From contig NW_026570236.1 of NCBI RefSeq assembly GCF_019649055.1, positions 434,001-498,000 of the forward strand: a stretch of 64,000 nt of DNA, read 5' to 3'. Position 1 is the first letter of the stretch; each line of letters begins with the position of its first letter. This DNA comes from Paramacrobiotus metropolitanus (Eukaryota; Tardigrada; Eutardigrada; Parachela; Macrobiotidae). A program made the translations under genes and the position numbers. The notes beneath the pieces are model-generated. The model was not told the origin of the DNA. It saw only the letters and a program-made list of their open reading frames with translations, and did not search any database. This document shows positions 51,896 through 63,075 of the stretch, piece by piece.

Positions 51896-54800
51896 ATGGC
51901 CTTTACGTATTACTTATGTATTGCCCTTATGATAATATCTGCCGAAGCTGGACTATTACGGCCTGCCATTCTTCGGCAAAAGGCACTTAAAACTGCCATT
52001 GATAATGCCAAAATACATGCTAAACAGGCAGCGGTAGGAACGACAAGTTCATACTATTCTATGGGTCCATCGATGGCCACGCCGGCACCGACCGCCGGGC
52101 CCACTATGGGACCAACTATGGGACCTTCGATGGGACCTACGATGGGACCCACAATGGGCACCACCTACGCACCCACCACAAAGGGGCCAACCATGGGGCC
52201 AACTATGGGACCAACTATGGGACCAACAATGGGCCCAACTATGGGACCGACAATGGGTACCACTTACGCACCAACTATGGCGCCAACAACAAAACCCACT
52301 GCACCAGCAGCAACCACTTATGCTTCACCTGGAATGCCTCCTGCTACACCCCCGGGAACACCGCCGGCAACGCCTCCAGGAACACCTCCAGCAACTCCTC
52401 CTGGGACTCCACCGGCAACTCCACCTGGCACACCGCCCGCAACGCCTCCAGGAACACCGCCAGCAACTCCGCCTGGCACTCCACCAGCAACTCCTCCCGG
52501 TACACCACCAGCAACCCCACCCGGTACGCCTCCGGCTAGCGGACCTGGAAGTGATCAGGCGTTTACCATGACCGAAGCGCCCGTTGGCTCACCACCTGTG
52601 CGCGGCGGTACCACCACACCGTCCTCCAACGATGCCGTGGTCACTACTATCGCAAGTCGAACGCCGTGTTCTTCCGGTTCCGGCAAGACCTGCAACCCCA
52701 AAGGTGGACCTGGTCTCAATAAGCAGCCAAACATTGTCTTCTTTATTGCCGACGATTTGGTAGGCAGTCAGTCTTGTAATCTTGCGAGATACGTCACAGT
52801 GTGTTTTTGTAATTTGTCTTAACCTTAACAGGGTCATGCCGATCTCAGTTACACGGAAGGTAACCTGCAGACCCCGACACCCAATATTGACAAGCTGGCC
52901 TGGGATGGTATTATCCTCCACCGTCACTATTCCAACCCGATCTGCACACCCACGCGCTCTGCTCTGATGACCGGCAAATACACTTTCCGCATTGGTATGC
53001 AGACGGCCGCCATTAGTGACGGTGAACCGTGGGGTGTGCCTCTTCAGTTCAAGTTCCTGCCTCAGTACCTGAAGGATCTCGGATACGATACCTATGCTAC
53101 TGGAAAGGTCAGTACCTGTTATTGTTTGGTTGTTCTTCGATCAGATACCCACAACCACTACAGAGTACATATCTTCAACATTCCTCTTGCAGTGGCATCT
53201 TGGTCAATACAACCGTGCGTCGTTACCATGTAAGTAACTACGTAGTTCGATTCTTTACTTACTGTTACCAGCACTCGGTACAGCCAGCCTGGCCCTAAAT
53301 GATACTTGGTTAATCCTAATTCCAGAATTGATGACCCTAGGGTGTACGGTATTTCAAAATCCTGCAACAGGGTTTGCTTTCACCTCGGACGCTAATAATT
53401 AGGGTGTCTACACCTTTCCCAAAAAACTAACTTAAATTTTTTTTGTCCTTGAAATTTTGCAGAGTAATTAAGAGGATTTTTTTTCTAAAATCGTCTAAAA
53501 ATTCTTGTATATTTGGATTTACGAATATGGATTTGGATTTGGATTTGCGGTTCACCATCAGAGAAAAACTAAAATCCGCATAGCATTGATAGTCGACTGT
53601 GTGTCGCGATCGTACTACACAGTAGGCTCACCTTGCAGCGTAATCTTTTCCATATAAAAGAAAAACTTGAAATTTGTTTAGAAACCTTTTATTATTGGTG
53701 GGCGGGTTGATGCCGGTTTTTGCGAAAGCAGAATGTGTCATTCTTAATTACAGCTCTTCTGGGCGAACTTATCGCTGAACGTTCGGCAGAAGCAACGGTC
53801 AAAACCAAGCTCAGATTTGTAGGTTACCGAACTAAACGATTGAAGCCCTCAATTGTTCTCGTAGTAAGAAGGCGAAAATGATGGACTGATTTTCAACAGA
53901 ACGCGAAAACACAACTAACTGTAAATGTCAGCAACAATGAATCATAATCTAGTAAACTTTTAATGATGGCTAATTGCAACACTTTATTTACAGCGAGCCG
54001 CGGGTTTGATCAGTCCGTCATGTTGATGGCAGGAGATGGCAACTGGTTCAACTATACCACTGGCTGGGTACGCACTCTGGTTCAAAAATTCATAAAATTA
54101 ATATTTCGGTCTAAAAATTTAGTATTAGATAGTAATACCATGCAGTATTATCATAAACCGTACACTGAATTGTAGAATTAAGATACTTACATGTACGATA
54201 TAACCGGCAAGATGTACGTTCGCATCAGAAAAGCATTTTTTCTACATCCCTTATTTGCGTACAATTATCGCTTTGCAACAGATTACGCCGTATCCCATGG
54301 CTGGCAGAATGATCCGTGAAAACGGCAAGATTCTGTTCGCCAACATTACCAACAACAACTATTTCCCCGAGTTGATGACGACCTATGCCGAGAAGTGGAT
54401 TCGCAACCACAACCCCAACAACCCTTCCTGCTGTACTTCGCCAGCACTGTGCCGCACACTGCATTCGAAGATTTCGGCGCCGTCATGCACACAATGCCTC
54501 AGTACCAGCTTCGACCACCGGTCTTCGCCTTCACCGACAAGTATCCATCGCGCAAGAAGTGCATGGGTAAGTCATGGCACTTCTTCTAGTTTTATGATTG
54601 TATCGGGGGCAATTTGTAAATATTATTTCTTTGCTAGAGATGTTTTATTTTTGGAAATAACTTTTTCAAGACGCAATCGCTCACCGGAAAATTTCTTTTT
54701 TAGCCACTATTCAGACACTGGATGAGCAATTCAAGCGTGTCACCGACGCTTTGACCTACAAGGGCATCATCAACAACACCATCATCATCTTCTTCGCCGA

Positions 54801-55753
54801 CAACGGCGCTCCAATTCCGTCGTCCTACCAGTTCGTCCACGGCAGCAACCACGGCAGCAACTGGCCGCTGCGTCAAGGCAAGGGTGTCATGTTCGAGGGC
54901 GGAGTCCGCACCAACAGCTTCATCTGGTCGCCGCTTCTGCCCAAACGTGGACGCATCACCAACCAGCTGTTCCACGTCAGCGACTGGCTGCCCACCGTCT
55001 ACGAAGCTGCTGGCGGAGATGTCAACCAACTGGGTGACAAGCCGGGTGACCTTAGCGGCATGAGCCAGTGGAAGTCGTTGTACAGTAAGCCGTCTTTTAC
55101 AATAATACTGTGAAAACTTACGATATGTTGCATTAAGATGGACTTCTTCGTAGATGGTTTGAACTACGGACCTCGTATGGAACTGGTTAACAACATCGAC
55201 ACTATTAATCCTCAATATGCCATGATCTACCAGGACAGCTATGGTGGAATCTACAAGATTATCGGTGGCAACATTTTCGACAATTCTTTCCTTGGATGGT
55301 AAAGATGGCAATGCAAACGAAGAAACGTTTTCGTACGTATTTCTTGTTGTCGACGTATTATTCATGGAATTTCATTGCAGGTATCGCACACCAGACACTT
55401 CGGACGCAAACCCGCAGACAGTATGGACACCAGCAGCTACTGACTGCAACTTCCCGCCGGGCGTTGAAGTTAGCAAATGCGTGCCGCATCTGTCGCCATG
55501 CCTGTTCGATTTGGTTAACGACCCATGCGAACTGAACAACATCGCTGCGACCTACCCAACAATGTTGCAGTTGCTGCGAGACAAAATTACCGCGTACAAC
55601 GCCACTGGTATTCCCTCCGAAATCAAACCATTCGACCCGGCTGCCGATCCCGGCAAATGGGGAGGTTTCTGGGTGCCATGGAAGGATCCCGTGGAAGTTG
55701 TTGACAACCCACCGCTGACCTTTATGCCATTCAACCCGTCCAGCTCGTACTAA
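51896..55753 (+). CDS. Secreted arylsulfatase (ARSB/I/J type) with mucin-like repeat linker, copy B
   Basis: Eight exons: 51896-52759, 52832-53107, 53193-53229, 53994-54067, 54282-54566, 54704-55084, 55154-55298 and 55381-55753; about 811 residues if one base is restored. Signal peptide MAFTYYLCIALMIISAEA, then an amphipathic segment (EAGLLR..., shared with C), about ten GPTM/GPSM units, eight exact TPPGTPPA-type units (24 bases each, codons varied), the conserved Cys-containing extension, and the sulfatase domain (D286-D287, CTPTR at 326, GKWHLG, FFADNG, QGKGVMFEGGVR). The repeats should be heavily O-glycosylated, extending the enzyme from a matrix or surface. Exon 5 is 285 bases where A and C have 286: a run of three Cs at 54422-54424 stands against four in A, breaking the frame after HNPNNP. 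Everything downstream remains conserved, so this is a consensus error or a very young mutation. Confidence 0.88.
52104..52533 (+). repeat. Coding minisatellites in sulfatase B linker
   Basis: Two adjacent coding repeat arrays: 12-base units encoding GPTM or GPSM (about 52100-52265, interrupted by GTTYAPTTK-like spacers), then eight 24-base units encoding PPATPPGT (about 52338-52529). Third codon positions vary among units while the residues do not, which points to selection on the protein. Confidence 0.88.
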
Positions 55754-58700
55754 GAAGTTCTTGTAAATAAGTATTGTTAGCTCTTGATGAGTTGACACAG
55801 CGCTCTTTTTCGGCGCAGGCACATTTCAAATAAGATTTTTGGAGACTACGTTCAATCGTATCGGTAACTGTTATTTACTTGGATTGTTTGTAAAATTGGT
55901 AAATAGGGGAACTGAATAATCCAAAACACCCATGATGAGCAAAAGGTTCAAGAAGCAAATACGACGAAATACGACGAGTATTTTCACGACAAACGGTCAC
56001 TTCCACTATACATTTGGAACAACCGGTCACTGGTCCCCATGTGGCTTGCTACATAGTTAATTTCTAATCCTAGTTGAAATAACGCTTGCAATGCAAGTCA
56101 GATTTGAATGCACATCAAAACCTATTTTCCGGCCATACCCTTGTGCGCAGCCAAACGAGAGAGCGAAAATAGGGGACAACAAATGGGAATGACCGATTGT
56201 TAGTAATGAACAGGCAAAGCGACTGGGTGTTAAGAAAAACCAAAGTAGAGCTTCTCAGCCATTAAAATTTTTACTCGATTCGGGAACATCAGCACAAGCA
56301 CGACCACTTTCGTTATCGCCCACTCCCAAGCGCTTTCTGTATCGTTTTATGACATTGTGCCTACATCAGTACTGTAAAATATTATCAGTACTTTTCTACA
56401 TAAGCGAAAAAACAGTTGGTGCCCGCGACATTCGGTGGTGGAGTTATGGAAGAAATAAGATTCCAAAATGTTTAAACGAAAAAGTACACCAAAGGTGCCA
56501 TAATAAACTTCTTTCTGAAAAATGCAAAGAAGTAGAAAGATCGTTTTAATCCGTTTTTCTTAAGTTAACCAACGAATTTAGATTTTAAATTTCATTTTAA
56601 AATTTGAAAATAGTTCCAGTATTTCGAATGAAAACGACCTTGATATTTATGTGGTTTTTTTTTCAGCAAAATGAAAGATCGGTCTATGTTGCAAGACTTT
56701 TGGCACGCTCGTTTGGGTTAAAAGTTTTTGGAGTCTTATTTTATCCATAACATCCCAAGAGAGTACGTGTTGCGCGCATTTGACGGTTTTCTCGCCAATG
56801 GAAACAAATTTTTTAGTTATATCATGAATTGATGAGAGTACGCAAAAGCGAAAGTACTCGTGCATGTGCTGATTTACACAAATGGACCGTGTCATTTCCC
56901 TTAACGACAGTCTGCGATATGGACCAGGGTCGGCTGGCTACCTGGCTCGCGCAAATGGAATCCAGAGGCATGTGACACAAAAACGACACACGTTTGGACT
57001 GCTAACGACTGCCTTTGAACAAGAGAACTGTGTCCGGCGTGAGACGTGAACTGCGCCGACACTGATGCCCGGTCTACTCTGGATCAGAGCAGCGAAGGAG
57101 CCGGAGCGACGTCGACCAGGCCGAAGCTGATAACGTCATGAATTAGAACTCCCTTGATCATATCGGGACTACACGAGTTGATCCCTGTCGGATTCCAGAC
57201 ATTCGGAAGTTCAGCCAAGACGCCCATTGAAGAGATAGGAAAAATGGTTTTCCTATAATCCGGCGAGATTCGTAACCATGCGCTTTTGAGTCAGAAGATC
57301 GTTATTCATTTTTAACAATTCAGCGAAGTAACACTGCTTTTGTCAACGATAGTGTCAAAAATGTGGTAAACACTCGAGCACAGAATTAAATTTTGATAAT
57401 GTTATTGCGCTCATGTTGCACTTTTCTTACTCGACCCTGAAACTAAAAGGGTAGTAATTCAGTACTTGCTCTAAATATTTATGGTTGTTTTTGTTAGTAG
57501 CTAGTGGCTGTGGTGTCTTTTGCAACAACCGAGGGGTGACATGATATGTATTGTACAATACTGATGGTGAGGCCTGCTGTAAACTTTAAACGATACACGG
57601 GACAAGCGGTCACAGGCACTTGGACTGCGAGTTCTAAGCAGTAAAAAGATGTCGCATGACGTTGGTTAAGTACTGTCATTTACCTGCTCAATATAGTGCG
57701 ATCCACATAGTACTGGTGACCTTTGCACAGAACGTTGTCTAATCAAAAAAATGTATGAAGAACTGATGCTCAGCGGAAGTGCGATTCCAAAAAAGAATAG
57801 TGTTCGACATCAGCAAACCCTGTAGATGGGACCGCAGCTTCAACTGGAACATGCAGTTAGTGATCACACATAAAATACATACCTGTCCTCTATGCATATT
57901 TCGGTGGATCACTACTGAAGTCCGGAGGGCAGATATTATACGCGTACGGTATACTTATTCATCCTTGCGCAGCACCACCACCATGTGGACGCAAATGTTC
58001 AAACGAAAACGATTTTCTGCCAACATCCGTGAAAGCTTTCGACTAACTTGTAAGGTTGTATTGATCAACGGTCAGCACGAGCATAACACGCGAGCGCCTA
58101 CAACACCGAAGCAGCCGGCAGTCAGTAATAAAAGACCACGGTCAACGAAATACAGAGTAGTGTATTATACAGTAATCACTTGTCGATATTCACCGAACTC
58201 ATAGCACCATGACACTGCAACAATCTGATGTAATGTTGATTGTTGTGGGAAATTGCTAATTGGTGTAAACGTTTGCAACATATCATAAACTCTGTCCAAG
58301 CACATGAAAATTCCATTGGTGCGTGTGCTACACCAACGAATGGGCGAGGTTATGTAACAACGGTTTCATATGTCGAACTATTGCACTGTAATTCGATGTG
58401 CGTAGAAATGTTCGCGCCAATTAAAGGGTTAATTAGGTGTCATTACATGGACAGTCTGGCTGTCTGTCCATCACCCACTAAAAGAGCGCTTTACACGTTC
58501 GTAACAATATGCAAATTCGTATCCGTGTCTGGATTTGCGGGATCAGACTTGAGCACATTTTCCCCATAGCATCACATGGCCCCGTGCAACCCGGACGTAA
58601 CATAAATATGCTGGTCAGATGTGCAAATTTTTGCATTTTTTTAAAATTTAAGAGAAGAACAATTCAATTACAGAGAGCACAGCCATACTTTGCAATTGCT

Positions 58701-58851
58701 TTAATCGGTTCGTTGTTTCAAAAACGGTGCCAGCAAAGTAATTAATAAGTAATTAAGCATTAAGGATTCATTAATCAGATGCAGACAGGAAATTCATTTG
58801 CAAATTAAGGTAATCCAGTTATAACTCACTGAATGGTCTTTAGGAAGGTAC
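55754..58851. other. Intergenic region between sulfatases B and C
   Basis: About 3.1 kb. The left half holds a possible eroded LTR-retroelement piece (listed separately). The right half is AT-rich with several short open frames that look random, including a 75-codon basic frame from 57981 with a fair start context but no supporting splice or family evidence. Confidence 0.4.
56198..57300 (+). mobile_element. Possible remnant of an LTR retroelement
   Basis: A stretch of about 214 bases starting TGTTAG and ending AACA (56198-56411) is followed two bases later by TGGTGCCCGCGACATTC, which resembles a tRNA primer-binding site. Downstream sequence to about 57300 is compositionally different from the flanks but has no intact gene. 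It is clearly broken; no second LTR was found. Superfamily not assigned; it looks old. Confidence 0.25.
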
Positions 58852-58927
58852 ACGATCTGACTGGCGGCAGACCGAGCGAACGACTCAAAGCACTACGAAC
58901 ACAGCAAGTTAAGAAAACAATATAAAG
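58852..58927 (+). promoter_or_regulatory. Shared sulfatase promoter element and TATA box, gene C
   Basis: ACGATCTGACTGGCGGCA at 58852-58869 is identical over 18 bases to the element of gene A. TATAAAG follows at 58921-58927; the start codon is at 59029. Confidence 0.6.
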
Positions 58928-59028
58928 TTGGTGATTTGGCAGATTTCTGGCACCAAACATGCGGTGGCATTGATCACTGCTGCCACATGTGTTTGTTCGC
59001 TTCACGCCGAATATATCAAATTATCAAG

Positions 59029-61709
59029 ATGTTGTTTACCACTTATCTGCCTGTTGCTCTGGTGGTCGTATGTGCCGAAGCTGGTCTTCTCCGTTCCCGA
59101 CAAATTCAACTGCAAAATGCTCTTCAAGCGGCTAAGCTGCAGGCAAAGCAGTCCATGGGTAGCGGTACTACGCCATACAATTCCATGGCGCCCTCAGCTA
59201 CTCCAGGATCCGTGACCTCGGTGCGACAATAAGAGCTAATAACGACTGCTTTCTATCACGTATTCACCAAATTCTAGGACTGCATGTGTGCTGCATTTAG
59301 GGTTCAAATGTGCCGTCATCGTCGGTGCCGGTGCCGGCAACAGTAACGGCTGCCCCTTCAGTTCCAACACCACCAGCGGGACCAGACATTGTGTCTTCTA
59401 CAAGTGGTCCAGCCACACTGGGGACACTTCCAGCCAGCGGACCAGACAGTGAACAAGCTTTCACCATGACAGAGGCACCAGCTGGTCGGCCAGCTGGAAC
59501 TGTTGTGGGCGGCACCACAACGCCGGCATCCAACGACGCGATCGTGACAACGGTAGCTAACCGACCGGCCTGCTCCGGCGGCTCCGGAAAGACATGTAAT
59601 ATCAAGGGTGGACCCGGACTCAGTCGACAACCGAACATCGTCTTTTTCTTGGCGGACGATCTAGTACGCGATCGTCAGGAATAGACCAAAACGGAATTTA
59701 CAGGCGATTTGTGATTTAGGGTCATGCTGATCTCAGCTACGCCTCGGGTAACCTGCAGACTCCCACTCCGAATATCGACAAACTGGCTTGGGACGGCATC
59801 GCCTTTTCTCGCCACTATTGCAATCCAATCTGCACACCCACGCGATCTGCTCTGATGACCGGAAAATACACATTCCGCATTGGTATGCAAACGGCCGCCA
59901 TCAGCGACGGCGAACCATGGGGTGTTCCGGTTGAATTTAAGATGTTCCCGCAGTATATGAAAGATCTTGGATACGATACTTGGGGTGTTGGAAAGGTAGG
60001 TTGTGGATCCGTTATGTTGTGGCGGAGTTCAATTCCGTAACTTTTGGGTCTTTTAGTGGCATCTTGGACAATCTGTTCGCGCTTTCTTTCCATGTATGTA
60101 CAAGAAAACATAAGAAAAACCTTATGATATAAAAGCAATGGTTCAAGCGGAATATTGACCTTTGGACTGCTGTTCTATTCTGCAGCAAGCCGGGGCTTTG
60201 ACCAAACGTATATGTTGATGTCCGGGGATGGTAACTGGTTCAATTACACAACAGGATGGGTAGGAAAACTAACCGCCGAAAAGTATAACCACAAGCCCAT
60301 CGTTACCTATAATTTTATTCTCTAGATCACACCTTTTCCAGTGGCAGGGAAAATGCTTCGAGAAAACGGAAAAATTGTCTTTGCAAACGTCACGAACAAC
60401 GCGTTCTTACCAGAACTGTTCACAAATCATGCCGAGAAATGGATACGAAATGCCAATCCGAATAATCCATTCTTCTTGTACTTCGCGACGACGGTGCCCC
60501 ATACAGCGTTCGAAGACTACGGTGCCGTTATCCATACAATGCCACAGTACCAACTCCGTCCATCAGCTATCTCTTTCACGGACAAATATCCAAGCCGCAA
60601 GAAATACTTGGGTAATTAATTACTTCCACGCTCAACCATACTGCTGCTAAAATGTTATTATCTAAGAACTGTATAATCGTAGCCAATATCCAGTTACTGG
60701 ACGAGCAATTCAAGCGAATCACCGACGCACTGACGTACAAAAGCCTCATCAACAATACCATCATTGTGTTCTTTGCCGACAACGGGGCTCCTATTCCACC
60801 CTCCTATCAGTTTGTACACGGTAGCAATCACGGAAGCAACTGGCCGTTACGACAAGGCAAGGGCGTCATGTTTGAGGGCGGTGTTCGCACTAACGGTTTC
60901 ATTTGGTCGCCTCTTCTGCCTAAGCGTGGGCGCATAACCAGCCAGTTGTTCCACGTCACGGATTGGTTGCCGACAATGTACGAAGCCGCCGGTGGAGATG
61001 TTAACCAACTGGGCGACAAACCGGGTGACCTTAGTGGCATTAGCCAATGGAACTCTCTCTACAGTAAGCTTCAAATTATTCAATCAAGAGAATGACACCT
61101 TACAAAATAATATTACAGACGGGCTGAATTATGGTCCTCGCACAGAACTGGTGAATAATATTGATGGTACAAATAACCAGTACGCGATGATCTATCAGGA
61201 CACGTATGGTGGTTTGTACAAGCTCATCGGCGGAGAAATATTCGACAATAGTTTCCTGGGATGGTTAGGCAACGCTTGACTGCGCCATATTTTATATGAA
61301 ACTTTTAAAGAACTGCAACTGTTTAAAATCTAGGTACCGTACACCGGGTACCTCCGACAACGATCCGCAGACCGTCTGGACACCGTTAGCCGTTGACTGC
61401 GTTTTTCCACCGGGTGTGGAGGTCAGCAAATGCGCACCACATTTGAGTGACTGTTTATTTGACCTGGTCAACGATCCTTGCGAGCTGAATAACATCGCTG
61501 CGTCTTACCCTTCTATGCTTAAGACGCTGAAGGACAAGATTGCCGTGTATAACACAACGTTTTTCCCATCAAGAAAAGTTTCTTACGATCCGGCTTCCGA
61601 TCCGGGTAAATACTGGGACGGCATCTGGGTGCCCTGGAAAGATCCTGTGGAAGTTATCGATAACCCACCTCTTACCTTTTTACCTTTTAACCCCTCCAGT
61701 TCGTACTAG
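59029..61709 (+). CDS. Secreted arylsulfatase (ARSB/I/J type), copy C
   Basis: Nine exons: 59029-59220, 59301-59663, 59720-59995, 60057-60093, 60186-60259, 60326-60611, 60683-61063, 61119-61263 and 61334-61709; 709 residues with no break. The N-terminus has an extra intron compared with A and B. Signal peptide MLFTTYLPVALVVVCAEA, an EAGLLR segment with a Gln/Ala-rich amphipathic stretch as in B, a non-repetitive Ser/Thr/Pro/Val linker, the conserved extension (GPDSEQAFTMTEAP, CSGGSGKTC) and the sulfatase domain: D183-D184, CTPTR at 223, GKWHLG, TVPHTAFEDYG, FFADNGAP, RQGKGVMFEGGVR. Two donors are weak (GTGCGA after exon 1, GTTAGG after exon 8), but phase supports both. It is the most diverged of the three extended sulfatases and shows no conversion tract with A or B. 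A strong polyadenylation signal (AATAAAATAAA) lies at about 61779. Confidence 0.91.
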
Positions 61710-61777
61710 GTCAAATGCTTTTGTAGCGTTTGTACATAATTCTTGTTTATTATCACAGTTTGTACATAGTAGAAATC

Positions 61778-61789
61778 AATAAAATAAAC
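61778..61789 (+). terminator. Polyadenylation signal of sulfatase C
   Basis: Overlapping AATAAA hexamers about 70 bases after the stop codon of sulfatase C. This is the clearest polyadenylation signal in the window. Confidence 0.6.
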
Positions 61790-63075
61790 ATGGTGATGGA
61801 GATGAGAGAAAATGAAATAAATACTCGTATCTTTCTTATATTGTCTTTGTACACATCCGGAACATTAAAGGCAAAACGAACCGAGAGAACTAAGTACCGC
61901 GCAAATTTCACTACGAGTACCACTGTACCAGCATGCACTAATGCTATGAACTGGCCCTGTGCAGATTTTCCGCGCATTAAGCACGAACGAACGAACAGAT
62001 TTCGAACGGAAATGTGCTGATGTCATCCGTAACTGCAGCTGCAGATTTTTTAATTCGCAAAACTTGCGACAAAAACCGCCAAGATGTTATATTTCATACA
62101 CATGGACATGGGCTTGCTGAACAAACTACTCTTCAGAAAGAGCACTCACGCGAGTCCAGCACTTGCGAAAGGCGGAAATAAACCGGCCAAATTTCCCTTT
62201 CTGACAAACAGAGTTTAGTGGAAGAATTATTTGGTATCGAATGGTTTAAAGTAACCCACCATTCTGCCATATTGGACGTGGTGCTCTAGGCCTCTGTTAG
62301 GGCGTTCAGGGATTTTCGGCGCTTATTAATCCCATCCAGTGAATTTTAACCCTTTCTATTGCTTCTGATGGCACTAGTAGGGCTTCCTTTACTTTATGGG
62401 TTTTACATTTCCCCCATTTTTTACCGTTGCCCTTATTCAGTGGGATGCCAGCCAGCACTTACTGGTTAGCACTACCTTACGCCATACGCGGCACTGACTT
62501 GTGAGATAAGGAGTTTAGCTATAGAGAAGTCTTGGCCAAACAAAACTGTGTGTAATACGTTTTGGCTGGGTATTTGCTGTTTACGAGTGAATATTTTGTT
62601 TACGAGTGAATATTTTGCTTATATATTTACATATTTGGAAACGCTATGATCCAGCCGCTAATCAGAAGATACCATAGAATGTGAGCGGATAACGAACCGG
62701 TAATCTACGTACTACGCTTACTCAATGACTAAACTACCTATATACAGATACATAGTAACCAACCAGAAGAAGCAGCAGTGCTCAATCGTACGGTACGTCT
62801 ATAGCATGCAAGTTACAATGCACTTACTAAACGCTCAGAATTTCCGATATCTGATAAGTGCTTTAGGTTAACACACTCAGATGCAAATACAAGATTAAAT
62901 AAAAGATGCATTCCAGACCAAAACACTGAAAGTGGTCGAATACCCGCAATGTGCATTTTGCACGGTTCCCGAATATAACGCGTTGTTAAGTTTTGACGGC
63001 AGTTTTAACGGTTGATATTAGAGAAGAGAAAAAGCTTAAGTAAGCTTTAAAAATAGGATGCGATAAAAATTTGAC
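61790..63075. other. Intergenic region between sulfatases C and D
   Basis: About 1.3 kb. The segment 62160-62510 differs from its flanks in base composition and looks like the end of some dispersed repeat, but I cannot assign it. A 19-base unit (TTTACGAGTGAATATTTTG) is present twice in tandem near 62580-62618. No match to the A/B/C promoter element was found here. Confidence 0.35.

Noticed and set aside
57779-58204. 141-codon plus-strand frame, with ATG at 57981
   Set aside because: Fair start context but no family resemblance, no splice evidence and no promoter; not enough to call a gene.
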